From assembly GCA_013289765.1 (NCBI GenBank), contig JABCZI010000007.1, forward strand, positions 62,001 through 126,000: a DNA stretch of 64,000 nt, in the 5' to 3' direction. The notes beneath the pieces were generated by a model that was given only the letters and a program-made list of their open reading frames with translations, was not told the DNA's origin and made no database searches. Source of the DNA: Acidobacteriota bacterium (GTDB lineage: Bacteria > Acidobacteriota > Terriglobia > Terriglobales > Acidobacteriaceae). A program made the position numbers and the translations under genes. The number at the start of each line of letters is the position of its first letter. Position 1 is the first letter of the stretch. This document shows, piece after piece, positions 27,292-36,087 of this stretch.

Positions 27292-27622
27292 TTGAGTTCT
27301 TGGTCTCCTTGTGGTGCGATTAGCCAATACTGGTTCGAGGGTGGAAAAGCTGGGCAGACTATCCCGGCAGATCTGAGGACGACTTCCTATGGTGAGCCAA
27401 ACTGCGCGATCCTGCGCCATGCAACTTTTGATTTGGCGCCCCCGCGAAAAGATAGTCGACGTCTCGAACGCAGTTTCTGATTGCTCAACAACATTGTCAA
27501 GTTAATATTCCGCTACAGGTCCCACGCGACGTTTCGGTTTAACACTAACATTTGAAAAGCTATGCTAGCCTGTGAAGTCGGAGGCGCGTCTCTTGCTGTG
27601 CGCGGCTCTCCGCCAACAACAT
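27292..27622. other. Intergenic region between divergent genes
   Basis: 331 bp between the secreted hydrolase (minus) and the sulfotransferase-like gene (plus). It must hold both promoters. I see the hydrolase Shine-Dalgarno near 27310 but no convincing -35/-10 or -24/-12 pair, hairpin, small gene or RNA in it. Confidence 0.5.
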
Positions 27623-28186
27623 ATGATCACGATCGTTTCCGGATTGCCGCGTTCAGGTACCTCACTCATGATGCAAATGCTCGTTGCCGGTGGCATGCCG
27701 CCGCTTTCCGACGGCGAACGCGCGGCGGACACTGACAATCCCCGCGGCTACCTGGAGTGGGAGCGCATTAAGCAACTCCCCAATGATCCCGGCTGCATTG
27801 CCGAAGCCGAAGGCAAGGTAGTTAAGGTCATCTCCCGCTTGCTGCTGGCTTTGCCTTCTGGATATCAGTATCGCGTCGTCTTCATGCAGCGCCCGCTGCC
27901 GGAAGTGATGGCCTCGCAGGATCAGATGCTGAGGCGCCGCGGCACCTACAAAGAAGGCGCCAACATGGGCGCTATCTCCCGTGCATTCGAGAAGCACTTG
28001 GGCGAGGTGAATGCCTGGCTGGATGGCAAGTCCTATGTTCAGGCGCTGCGGATTCCGTACCATGACGTGCTACAGGATGCGAAGGGAATCGCAAAGAAGC
28101 TCAGCGATTTTCTGGAGCTGCCGCTAGATGGGGAAGCAATGGTCCGGCAGGTGGATGGATCGCTCTACCGCAATCGAACCGCTTAG
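27623..28186 (+). CDS. Sulfotransferase-family P-loop protein
   Basis: About 187 residues. ATG 27623 starts MITIVSGLPRSGTSLMMQML, which carries the sulfotransferase 5'-phosphosulfate loop GLPRSGTS at residues 7-13 directly after the start. An in-frame GTG at 27572 would add 17 residues before it. A later segment, YRVVFMQRPLPEVMASQ, fits the 3'-phosphate site (Arg and a Ser/Glu helix). The C-terminal KLSDFLELPLD is also typical. The family moves sulfate from PAPS to sugars or lipids; many bacterial members have uncertain substrates. At under 190 residues it is shorter than usual. It is a single gene with no clear operon partner. Confidence 0.75.
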   Translation: MITIVSGLPRSGTSLMMQMLVAGGMPPLSDGERAADTDNPRGYLEWERIKQLPNDPGCIAEAEGKVVKVISRLLLALPSGYQYRVVFMQRPLPEVMASQDQMLRRRGTYKEGANMGAISRAFEKHLGEVNAWLDGKSYVQALRIPYHDVLQDAKGIAKKLSDFLELPLDGEAMVRQVDGSLYRNRTA

Positions 28187-28356
28187 ATAAAAATCTATTG
28201 CGATGGACCTTGTCCCGGCAAAGTACCGAGCTGAATGATTGAATAGCGCTCACTGGGAACTGGACCGATTGCGTAGGGAATCGGCCCAAAGCCAGAAGCA
28301 TAAAAACCGGCGACTAGGTCCAGATCGCATCTTACAAATCCATCCACAGGTGTAGC

Positions 28357-30021
28357 ATGAACAATTCGATTCGCATTGCAGCCGTTGCACTGCTGCTTGC
28401 CACTTCTATTTCCATGTCAGCACGAGACCGGTCCAACGCGCGCTCGATGGTGATTACACGCTACGGCATTGTAGCGACCAGCCATGTGCAGGCTTCGGTG
28501 GCGGGCGCGAAGATTCTTGAGCGTGGAGGCTCGGCGGTGGACGCGGCGATTGCCGCGAATGCAGTTCTCGGAGTGACCGAACCCTTGATGAACGGTATGG
28601 GCGGCGACTTATTCGCGATTTACTGGGAGGCCAAAACCGGGAAGCTGTATGGATTAAACGCGAGCGGTTGGGCGCCGCGCGGATTAACTATCGAACATCT
28701 GAAGTCGAAAGGCGCGACCGCAATGCCGCCAACGGGCATTGACTCGGTTACGGTGCCGGGCGCAGTTGCGGGCTGGCATGCACTGCATGAGCGGTTTGGA
28801 AAGATGGCGTGGAAGGATCTTTTCCAGCCTGCGATTTTCTATGCAGACGAGGGGTATCCGGTTCCGGAAATTATTGCGTCCTATTGGAAGGACTCGGCCG
28901 AGATGCTGGCAAACGATGCAGAGGCCCGGCGTGTCTATTTGCCTGGGGGCAAGCCTCCAGCGGTGGGGCAGATTTTCGAAAATCACGATCTGGCCAAAGC
29001 GTTGGGGTTGGTGGCCAACAATGGAGCGGATGCGTTTTACAAGGGCGAGATTGCGCGTGCGCTTGTGAGCACATCGCAGAATCTAGGCGGGACGATGGCG
29101 GGGGATGATCTCGCCGAATTTTCTCCAGAGTGGGTTGAGCCGATTTCGACGAAATATCGCGACTGGACGGTCTACGAGCTTCCTCCGAATGGGCAAGGGA
29201 TGGCGGCGCTGGAGATGCTGAATATTATGGAAACGACTCCGGCCTCGCCGGAAGGCCCGCTCAGCGTGGCGGAACTGCATAAGAAGATCGAAGCCATGAA
29301 GCTGGCTTACGCCGATCTGGGGCGCTACAACGCCGATCCGCGGTTCGCGAAGATTCCGGTAAAGGGGATGCTGTCGAAGGAATACGCGCGGCAGCGCGCC
29401 AAGCTGATCGATCCTGTGAAAGCGAATTGCGATGTTGCGACGGGCGCGCCGCCGTTCAGCGATACGACTTATCTTTCGGTAGTCGATCGCGAAGGAAAGA
29501 TTGTTTCATTGATTCAAAGCAACTACGAAGCTTTTGGGTCGGGAATTGTGGTGCGCGGCATGGGGTTCGTGCTGCAGGATCGCGGCGCGCTATTTTCGCT
29601 CGATGTTGCGTCGCAGAATGCGCTCGCGCCTCGCAAGCGGCCGTTTCACACTATCATCCCGGCTTTCATGGAACGTGGAGATCAGCACGTTGGTTTCGGA
29701 ATCATGGGAGGCGCGAACCAGCCGCTGGCGCATGCGCAGTTTGTTTCTAATGTCGCCGACTACGGGATGAATGTCCAGGAGGCGATGGAGACCGCGCGTT
29801 TCACGGTAAGTCCGCAGCGCGGATGCAACATTGTAGTCGAATCGCGTGTCACCCCGGAAGTGCGCCAGAGGCTTTCCGCGATGGGACATCAACTCGACGT
29901 GCGCCACGAATACACCACGGCCATGGGCCGCGGGCAGGCAGTGCTGCACGATTCGAAATCCAAGGTGAACTACGGCGCGTCGGACGCGCGCGCTGATGGC
30001 GCGGCAGTGCCAGAGCAGTGA
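28357..30021 (+). CDS. ggt: Gamma-glutamyltransferase
   Basis: A 554-residue protein with an N-terminal signal (about residues 1-22). GGSAVDAAIAANAVLGVTEP and MNGMGGDLFAIYW are the hallmark large-subunit segments. The autocleavage site is SDTTYLSVVD, where Thr370 would become the N-terminal nucleophile of the small subunit. The family substrate-pocket region GFGIMGGANQPLAHAQ follows. The enzyme hydrolyses or transpeptidates glutathione and gamma-glutamyl compounds in the periplasm. The Tyr after the TT pair replaces the more usual His. The stop codon TGA at 30019 lies inside a short repeat cluster, so the last residues may have been set by that repeat. Confidence 0.92.
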   Translation: MNNSIRIAAVALLLATSISMSARDRSNARSMVITRYGIVATSHVQASVAGAKILERGGSAVDAAIAANAVLGVTEPLMNGMGGDLFAIYWEAKTGKLYGLNASGWAPRGLTIEHLKSKGATAMPPTGIDSVTVPGAVAGWHALHERFGKMAWKDLFQPAIFYADEGYPVPEIIASYWKDSAEMLANDAEARRVYLPGGKPPAVGQIFENHDLAKALGLVANNGADAFYKGEIARALVSTSQNLGGTMAGDDLAEFSPEWVEPISTKYRDWTVYELPPNGQGMAALEMLNIMETTPASPEGPLSVAELHKKIEAMKLAYADLGRYNADPRFAKIPVKGMLSKEYARQRAKLIDPVKANCDVATGAPPFSDTTYLSVVDREGKIVSLIQSNYEAFGSGIVVRGMGFVLQDRGALFSLDVASQNALAPRKRPFHTIIPAFMERGDQHVGFGIMGGANQPLAHAQFVSNVADYGMNVQEAMETARFTVSPQRGCNIVVESRVTPEVRQRLSAMGHQLDVRHEYTTAMGRGQAVLHDSKSKVNYGASDARADGAAVPEQ

Positions 30022-30062
30022 TCAGTGTCCCGTGGTCAGCGTCCCGTGGTCAGTGTCCAGTC
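30015..30062. repeat. Short repeat cluster (CAGTG[AG]TCAGTG type)
   Basis: Three near-identical 14-15 bp units, each containing GTCAG[TC]GTCC, lie head to tail between the convergent ggt and proline dehydrogenase genes. The 12-mer CAGTGATCAGTG at 30016-30027 occurs again at 50458-50469 in the inverted repeat between imuB and dnaE2, so both belong to one dispersed family. The ggt stop codon lies within it. Confidence 0.6.
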
Positions 30063-30098
30063 GGCGACGGTTTACCGATCACCAGCTTTGTTCACTGC

Positions 30099-31025
30099 TT
30101 ACGACCGCAACAGGTTGCGGGCGATAAAGAAGACGTTGGCAGGGCGCTCGCCCAATCGCCGCATGAAGTATGGATACCATTCCGTGCCGAACGGAATGTA
30201 GACGCGCACCCGCCATCCCTTTCGCACCAGTCGCTGCTGCAAGTCGCGCCGGATGCCGTAGAGCATTTGAAACTCGAAGGAGTCGGGAGAAAGTTTTTCC
30301 GCAATCGCAAATGCCTCGGCTTGCTGAATGATGTTCTCATCGTGCGTGGCGAGTCCGTGATAGACGCCGCTCTTCATCAATATCTTCATCAGCTTGACGT
30401 AATTGGCATCGACATCGGATTTGGCGGGGAAGGCGATCTCCGCAGGTTCTTTGTACGCGCCTTTGCAGAGGCGGATGCGGATGTTTTCGGTCAGCAGTTT
30501 TTCAATATCGCTCTCCGAGCGTCTCAGGTATGACTGGATCACAGTGCCGACGGAGTTGGCATTTCCGGGCACGCGATGAAGTTCATGCACAAAATCAAGA
30601 GTGCGCTGCGTGTAGGGCGAGCCTTCCATATCGACGCGGACGAAGCCGGGAGGGTCCATGGAGGCCGCTTTTGCGACGAGTCCGCTGACGATGTCGCGAG
30701 CCAGTTGCTCGTCCACGTCGAGCCCCATGTGGGTTAGCTTGAGACTGATGTTGGCGTTGAGTTGGTTAGCGATGATCGCATCAAGAATCTGAAGGTAGAG
30801 TTGCGCGCTGTTACGGGCTTCATCGGGATTGGTGACATTTTCGCCGAGGTTGTCGATGCTGACGCTCATGCCGGCGCGGTTCACAGCCTGCGTGGCGCGA
30901 ACGGCATCGACAATCTCAGTGCCGGCAACGAAGCGGCCGGAAAGGCGGCGTCCGAGGGAGGAGCGTTCGGCAAAGGCGCGGAGCGATGAATTTTCCGAAA
31001 GACGCACGAAAAAAGTTCTTAACAT
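30099..31025 (-). CDS. Proline dehydrogenase (single domain)
   Basis: A 308-residue monofunctional proline dehydrogenase. It has the TIM-barrel segments typical of the family: SVSIDNLGENVT near residue 60, NISLKLTHMGLD, VRVDMEGSPYTQRTLDF, RIRLCKGAYKEP and the C-terminal WYPYFMRRLGERPANVFF, where the paired Arg bind the proline carboxylate. It oxidises proline to pyrroline-5-carboxylate with FAD and feeds electrons to the membrane quinone pool. No P5C dehydrogenase gene is adjacent, so the second step is encoded elsewhere. It appears to be a single transcription unit, with the TonB-domain gene upstream on the same strand after a 154 bp gap. Confidence 0.92.
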   Translation of the reverse strand: MLRTFFVRLSENSSLRAFAERSSLGRRLSGRFVAGTEIVDAVRATQAVNRAGMSVSIDNLGENVTNPDEARNSAQLYLQILDAIIANQLNANISLKLTHMGLDVDEQLARDIVSGLVAKAASMDPPGFVRVDMEGSPYTQRTLDFVHELHRVPGNANSVGTVIQSYLRRSESDIEKLLTENIRIRLCKGAYKEPAEIAFPAKSDVDANYVKLMKILMKSGVYHGLATHDENIIQQAEAFAIAEKLSPDSFEFQMLYGIRRDLQQRLVRKGWRVRVYIPFGTEWYPYFMRRLGERPANVFFIARNLLRS

Positions 31026-31099
31026 TCCGCACCTGGAAAATCATCAGCCGAACCCGGCGGGTGTAAAAGGATAAGCAGCACAGAAAGTTGTATCACATA

Positions 31100-31123
31100 G
31101 GCGGCCTGTCGCAATGCGGCCGC
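31100..31123. repeat. GC-rich hairpin upstream of proline dehydrogenase
   Basis: GGCGGCC and GGCCGCC form a perfect 7 bp stem around an 11-base loop in the gap between the TonB-domain gene and proline dehydrogenase. It has no T-tract on the minus strand, so it may be a weak terminator, a leader structure or a simple palindrome. Confidence 0.4.
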
Positions 31124-31179
31124 CGACGGGGGGAAGGCACTATTTCCAGACATGAGTTGAGCAGAATTGAAAGCAGGCG

Positions 31180-31512
31180 CTAAGGATTGAATCTTAATTC
31201 AACATTCTCGTGAGTTTCGTGAGAGGCGGGCGCCCACTTCCACTGGACCACCGCATTCTTCGCGGCTTCTACGAGAACCGGATGACCTCCCTTGACCTCG
31301 AGAGATTTTACCGTTCCGTTCTGTGCGACCAGCGCGTCCACTTTCACGCTGCCACTGATCTTCAGGGTGCGGCACAGAGATGGATATTGCGGGTTCACCC
31401 GGGTTACAACCTGGCGGATGACTTCGGTCGATTCCTGGGCCCGCGCTGGTGAAGGTCCGAAAAACGGTGTCACTAGGGAAATAAGTAAAGCTGCGGCAAT
31501 CCTGGTACGCAT
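31180..31512 (-). CDS. TonB C-terminal domain protein (small, exported)
   Basis: A 110-residue protein with a signal peptide (about residues 1-25, ending PARAQ) followed directly by a TonB C-terminal fold: VNPQYPSLCRTLKISGSVKV, then VVQWKWAPASHETHENVELRF near the end. In ordinary TonB this domain is joined to a membrane anchor and a Pro-rich spanner that draws energy from ExbB/ExbD. Here both are missing, so it is probably a free periplasmic domain and not an energy transducer. Such stand-alone versions are frequent in Acidobacteriota genomes as far as I recall. Its role is unknown. Confidence 0.8.
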   Translation of the reverse strand: MRTRIAAALLISLVTPFFGPSPARAQESTEVIRQVVTRVNPQYPSLCRTLKISGSVKVDALVAQNGTVKSLEVKGGHPVLVEAAKNAVVQWKWAPASHETHENVELRFNP

Positions 31513-31633
31513 AGGGGTAACGGGTCTGTGTACAGGATAAGAGAGTTCTAATTTATTGAAAGATTACCTCAGTAATGCACGAGTGGCCCCACGAAGAGCA
31601 AATGGATAGAGCATTGCCATGGGCGCTGCGGGC

Positions 31634-32566
31634 TTACTTGCCGTGCTCTTCCAGAAATTTTTCGACTTCGATTGCGGCCATGCAGCCGCTGCCGGCGGCC
31701 GTGATGGCCTGGCGGTAGCGACGGTCCTGCACATCGCCGCAGGCATAAACTCCGTGGACGCGAGTGTGCACATAGTTATGCGTTTTAAGATAGCCGTCCG
31801 CGTCGGTGTCGAGTTGGCCTCCGAACATCTTCGCGTTGGGCTCGTGACCGATGCCGAGGAAGAGCGCGCTGGTGGGGAAGTCCCAAACTTTGCCGGTCTT
31901 TATATTGCGCAGCTTCAGAGCGGTGACTTCGTGCTGCGCGGGATCGTGGACGTCTTCAACGACCGTGTCGGTTAGAAAATGAATCTTGCTGTTGTTCTTA
32001 GCGCGATCCAGCATAATTTTGGAGGCGCGAAAGTTCTCGCGGCGGTGAATCAGAGTCACCTTCGTGGCAAAGCGAGTGAGAAAAGTCGCTTCCTCCATCG
32101 CGGAATCGCCGCCGCCGACGACTACGATTTCCTTTCCCGAGAAAAAAAAGCCGTCGCAGGTGGCACAGGAAGAAACGCCGTGGCCGATGAGCTTCTGCTC
32201 GTTGGGCAGGCCCAGCCATCGGGCAGAGGCGCCGCTGGCAATGATTAACGACTGCGTGTGTATCTGATGGACGCCGAGATGAAGCAAGAACGGGCGCTTG
32301 CTCAGATCTGCGCTGGTGAGGTGCGCCATGCGGTATTCGGCGCCAAAGCGCTCGGCCTGCTTGCGCATGTTCTCGACCAGTTGCGGTCCCATGATCCCTT
32401 CGGGGAACCCAGGAAAGTTTTCGACCAGGGTGGTAAGAGAAAGCTGGCCGCCAGGCTCGTGGCCTTCGACTACCAGAGGCGCCAGATTGGCGCGCGCCGC
32501 GTAAAGCGCCGCAGTGTGGCCGGCGCAGCCTGATCCGATAATGACGACGTTGCGGGTTTCGCTCAT
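31634..32566 (-). CDS. trxB: Thioredoxin reductase
   Basis: A 310-residue FAD/NADPH flavoprotein. VVIIGSGCAGHTAALYAARA is the FAD-binding GxGxxG with Cys in place of Pro in the usual GPAG. SSCATCDG gives the redox pair Cys134/Cys137. IVVVGGGDSAMEEATFLT is the NADPH site with HRRENFRAS as the 2'-phosphate arginines. VYACGDVQDRRYRQAITAAG is the C-terminal FAD motif. It keeps thioredoxin reduced with NADPH. No thioredoxin gene is adjacent. The gene is single on this strand. Confidence 0.95.
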   Translation of the reverse strand: MSETRNVVIIGSGCAGHTAALYAARANLAPLVVEGHEPGGQLSLTTLVENFPGFPEGIMGPQLVENMRKQAERFGAEYRMAHLTSADLSKRPFLLHLGVHQIHTQSLIIASGASARWLGLPNEQKLIGHGVSSCATCDGFFFSGKEIVVVGGGDSAMEEATFLTRFATKVTLIHRRENFRASKIMLDRAKNNSKIHFLTDTVVEDVHDPAQHEVTALKLRNIKTGKVWDFPTSALFLGIGHEPNAKMFGGQLDTDADGYLKTHNYVHTRVHGVYACGDVQDRRYRQAITAAGSGCMAAIEVEKFLEEHGK

Positions 32567-32680
32567 GATGTTCTCAGATGCTTCGTTAGATTGCGGATTT
32601 CAAATTTCGATGCACGGGCGTCAATCGTGCAGTATCAAGTCCGAACCGCCAAGAAGACAAGGTACACGAAGGAAGCCCAA

Positions 32681-33436
32681 TCATTTATTTTTTTGAGCAG
32701 GTTTCGCCGCTTTAGATTTAGTGGCGGCTGTTGGCGTTGTACCAGGGATTTGAGCCAGTTCCGCAGGGATCGTGTGCCGCACGCCCAATAAGCTGCGGTA
32801 ATTCGCTAATACTTGAGAGGCACTATGGAACAGCGGTTCGTAGGCGCTTTGGTCGGGAGGCGGACCATTTTCGGAACCGCTGCAGCGGGCCAGCGCGATT
32901 GACGATTTGCCGAAGCGCTCAAGCCGGATGCGGCTGGCGGGCGTATTGGCCGCAACCATAGTTTCGGCGCTGCTAATCGCGGAAGCGCTGTCTTCCATCG
33001 AGACTTGGATTAAATCTTTGGGATCGCGCACATGCAGTACGAGTGTTTCAATCATGTTCTGTCCGTCGTCGCTGAAGGAATATTGCACACTGGCAAACAA
33101 AGCCTGCACTGCGAATTCGCGGCGAATGCGAACGTAGCGGGCGACCGAGGGTTCGCCGGCGTCTTCGGTGCTTCGTTTCGGTTGCAGGAAGTTCGGTGAA
33201 TCGGACAGCGTTGAGCTGCCATGGGAGATTTCGAAGTCGGGACCGAACAGCGGCTCTTTCGGAATGCGCGCAAGTGCGGCGGCGATTTCCTTTTGCTCCT
33301 CTGCCGACGGGGTGCAGACGTTCAACATATTCACTTTTACCTGAGGTTGAGTGGAAGGCGTCTCCGGAGCTTGCTGAGCGACGGCGGGGAAACATGCAAG
33401 AGAAATGGCGGCGATCCAGATGAGTTTTGAGAGCAC
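32681..33436 (-). CDS. Exported protein of unknown function
   Basis: A 251-residue protein with a clear signal peptide (MLSKLIWIAAISLACFPAVA, cleavage before QQ). The mature part is alpha/beta mixed, with two Cys and a Lys/Ala-rich C-terminal tail (from about residue 235). I do not recognise a family. Segments such as MIETLVLHVRDPKDLIQVSM look like an ordinary folded domain and codon use fits the neighbours, so I regard it as a real gene. It lies 114 bp upstream of trxB on the same strand and is divergent from the small gene at 33519. Confidence 0.6.
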   Translation of the reverse strand: MLSKLIWIAAISLACFPAVAQQAPETPSTQPQVKVNMLNVCTPSAEEQKEIAAALARIPKEPLFGPDFEISHGSSTLSDSPNFLQPKRSTEDAGEPSVARYVRIRREFAVQALFASVQYSFSDDGQNMIETLVLHVRDPKDLIQVSMEDSASAISSAETMVAANTPASRIRLERFGKSSIALARCSGSENGPPPDQSAYEPLFHSASQVLANYRSLLGVRHTIPAELAQIPGTTPTAATKSKAAKPAQKNK

Positions 33437-33518
33437 GGCAGAATTCTAAATGATGACCGTGAAATCCTTAAACCAGCAAGTATTTCGCGCTTCACGCCAA
33501 GACGGTTAGAATTCAGGC

Positions 33519-33719
33519 ATGGCCAACCTAACACTGGTTTACGGAATGCGGTTACTACCCTCCGAAGACGTGGCGGAAGTGGGACAGGCTCCGGTGAAAC
33601 TTAGCAATGGGCGTGAGGCGCACGTTACGATGCACGTGCTCGAAGGCAGCAAAGAAGAAATTGAGAAGCAGTTGCGTACGAGCCTGGAAGCGTTCTTCGA
33701 CTTGTATCCGGAGATCTGA
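33519..33719 (+). CDS. Small protein of unknown function (66 aa)
   Basis: A 66-residue protein (starting MANLTLVYGMRLLPSEDV) with a beta-strand/helix pattern. The C-terminal part, EEIEKQLRTSLEAFFDLYPE, is a predicted amphipathic helix. Codon use is ordinary, and I infer a real gene from the fit of start, length and coding character. It has no signal peptide. It is 71 bp upstream of the SpoIIE phosphatase gene and could be a small regulator, but nothing in the sequence shows this. Confidence 0.55.
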   Translation: MANLTLVYGMRLLPSEDVAEVGQAPVKLSNGREAHVTMHVLEGSKEEIEKQLRTSLEAFFDLYPEI

Positions 33720-33790
33720 TCGCTTTTCGGCCTGCATGCTGGCGCTCATCTGAGTTATCTGGCATAACCTAGCATGAAGCTGCAAATCGA

Positions 33791-36034
33791 ATGAGAGAGA
33801 TTTATTGCAAGTGGCGGGGGAGAATGCTGGTGGCTGGTTGGTGGCCGCGAGGCTGGATCGCGCGCGGAGCCTGCTATTCACTGGCTTTAGCCATTGCGCT
33901 TTTCGCTCTGGAAATGCTCCTGAGACTATTTGCTCCGAAGTGGAGTGATAGTCTGGGCGGATGGGTTAAGTTTCTTCTTTTCGATGCAACCCTGCTGTTC
34001 TCCATTGTTGCCTTCCGCGGGCTCAAGCGAAAAGTTTTGTGGCGCTTGCGCAATCGGCTGATTGTGACTTACGTCTTCATCGGCGTGATTCCGGCAGCGC
34101 TGCTGGTAGCCATGGCATTCATTACGATCTATCTTTTTGCGGGCCAGTTCGCCAGTTTCGTAGTGACCTCTGACATCAATTCTCAGTTGCGCAGCATGCA
34201 GGCGGTAAACGCAGCCGTCAGCAATGAACTTGCGGCGCGCATCGAAAAGAGTCAAACCCCCGCGGCAGAATCGCTGGCGGGATTGCAGAAGCGCGACCGC
34301 GCCTGGAGACGGCGGCAAGTCACTGCCTGGCAAGGTACGAAAATCCTGCCCATCAGCTCAGCCCAGAACGCTTCGGTAGCGTTTCCTGACTTCGTCAACA
34401 AAGAAAACAACCCCTACGCAAAAGAGATACGGGAAGGGCAGCCATTCAAAGAAATCGTTCGAGACAAGGACGAGTTGTATCTACGCGTCGCCTCAAGTTT
34501 TGAGGTAGGGCGGGAAAAGCTGCTGGTTGTATGCAGCGAACCACTGGATCAGAACCTGCTCGCAGATATCGCCGCCAACCTCGGGGAAATCACACTTTAC
34601 GCCGCGGGAATCACTCTTGACGACGAACGCAATGCTGAACACGGTGGGCATTCGGGAACGGGCAGCACGGCTAAAGCGAAAGCTTCGAGCGGGCCCGAAA
34701 AAAATAATACTGACATCGTTTTGAGCCATGACAAGTCGGATTCAGATCTGAATGGACGTGGACAAGTGTTACGCCCGACTTTCTCGGTTGGAGCGCTGGC
34801 TGTACCAACAGGCTTCACAGATCGCGAGATCACGTTTGGCACGCCTCTTCAGGTGGTCGATTGGAAAACCGGAGATATGGGGCGGGCCGGCGCATTAGTA
34901 AGGGTTCGCACCCGGCCTTCGGTGCTCTATAGCCACTTATTTGCGGCGCTGGGAGACATAGCGCGCGGTGTCGAATATCTTTTGCTGGCGATCCTCGTTT
35001 TCTTCGCGGTAATTGAGCTTGTCGCTTTGATTATCGGAACACGAATGACGCAGACCGTGACGGGTGCGGTCGCCCAGCTCTACGATGCCACCAAGAATGT
35101 AGATCGCGGCGACTTCAGTCACCGCATCCCAGTGAAGTCCGCCGACCAGCTCGCGCAGCTTTCGCTGTCATTCAACTCGATGACGGAGTCCATTGAGAAG
35201 CTGATTCTGGAGCAGAAAGAAAAACAGCGCCTGGAAGGTGAACTGGCGATTGCGCAGGAAGTGCAAGCGCAACTTTTCCCGCGGCAGGTTTCAGAACTGG
35301 AATCGCTTGAAGTGCATGGTTTTTGCCGTCCCGCGCGCACGGTGAGCGGCGATTATTACGATTTCTTGACGGCCAGCTCTCACAAGTTAATTTTGGCCGT
35401 GGGCGATATCAGCGGGAAGGGCATTTCCGCCGCCCTGCTGATGGCGACCATCCACTCGGCGGTACGCGCCTACAGTGTTGAAAGTTTGCCGCAGATGCGG
35501 GAACCGGTGGCCGTCGGCGCGGTGGCTGGCGCGGGCCGGATGATGGCTGCGTGGCCCGAAGGCATTGAGATTTCTCCCGGCGCGTTGCTCGGGCTGCTCA
35601 ATCATCAACTTTACGAAAGCACTCCACCGGAAAAGTATGCGACGCTTTTCCTGGGAATTTACGACGGGCGGTCGCACCGCCTGACTTACAGCAATGGCGG
35701 ACACTTGCCGCCAATCCTGATCAGAGAAGATGGCGCGGTTCGTCGACTGGAAGCTGGCGGGACGGTGGTGGGGCTGTTTGAGAATGTGACCTATGACGAA
35801 GGCTCGGTGGAAATGCATCCTGGCGAACTTTTTCTGGCTTACAGCGACGGTGTCACCGAACCAGAAAATGAGTTTGGAGAATTTGGCGAAGAACGTTTGA
35901 TTGATCTGGTGAGCGCGAACCGGCGTTCGCCGCTGGTTCAGATCAGTCAGACGGTTACATCAGCCGTCGACGATTGGATCGGCGATAATGAGCAGCCGGA
36001 TGATATTACGCTGGTGTTGGCGCGAGCGCGGTAG
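33791..36034 (+). CDS. HAMP-SpoIIE (PP2C-type) membrane phosphatase
   Basis: A 747-residue sensor phosphatase. There are three hydrophobic helices at about residues 28-48, 57-76 and 92-118, an extracytoplasmic region to about 390, a helix at about 393-416 and a HAMP segment at about 417-472. A short coiled coil with the RsbU-like EGELAIAQEVQAQLFPRQ precedes the SpoIIE catalytic domain from about 505. Metal-binding Asp are seen in SGDYYDF (D521), VGDISGKG (D539), YSDGVTEPE (D686) and DDIT (D738). Such proteins dephosphorylate anti-anti-sigma (STAS) proteins in partner-switching stress or developmental cascades. No anti-sigma kinase or STAS gene is next to it. The region with GSTAKAKASS (about residues 285-320) is a disordered insert. 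Confidence 0.88.
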   Translation: MREIYCKWRGRMLVAGWWPRGWIARGACYSLALAIALFALEMLLRLFAPKWSDSLGGWVKFLLFDATLLFSIVAFRGLKRKVLWRLRNRLIVTYVFIGVIPAALLVAMAFITIYLFAGQFASFVVTSDINSQLRSMQAVNAAVSNELAARIEKSQTPAAESLAGLQKRDRAWRRRQVTAWQGTKILPISSAQNASVAFPDFVNKENNPYAKEIREGQPFKEIVRDKDELYLRVASSFEVGREKLLVVCSEPLDQNLLADIAANLGEITLYAAGITLDDERNAEHGGHSGTGSTAKAKASSGPEKNNTDIVLSHDKSDSDLNGRGQVLRPTFSVGALAVPTGFTDREITFGTPLQVVDWKTGDMGRAGALVRVRTRPSVLYSHLFAALGDIARGVEYLLLAILVFFAVIELVALIIGTRMTQTVTGAVAQLYDATKNVDRGDFSHRIPVKSADQLAQLSLSFNSMTESIEKLILEQKEKQRLEGELAIAQEVQAQLFPRQVSELESLEVHGFCRPARTVSGDYYDFLTASSHKLILAVGDISGKGISAALLMATIHSAVRAYSVESLPQMREPVAVGAVAGAGRMMAAWPEGIEISPGALLGLLNHQLYESTPPEKYATLFLGIYDGRSHRLTYSNGGHLPPILIREDGAVRRLEAGGTVVGLFENVTYDEGSVEMHPGELFLAYSDGVTEPENEFGEFGEERLIDLVSANRRSPLVQISQTVTSAVDDWIGDNEQPDDITLVLARAR

Positions 36035-36087
36035 GTCAGTGGGGTGATGCCTCATTTCGTTCTTGAGATCCAGGAATCCGCTGAGGA

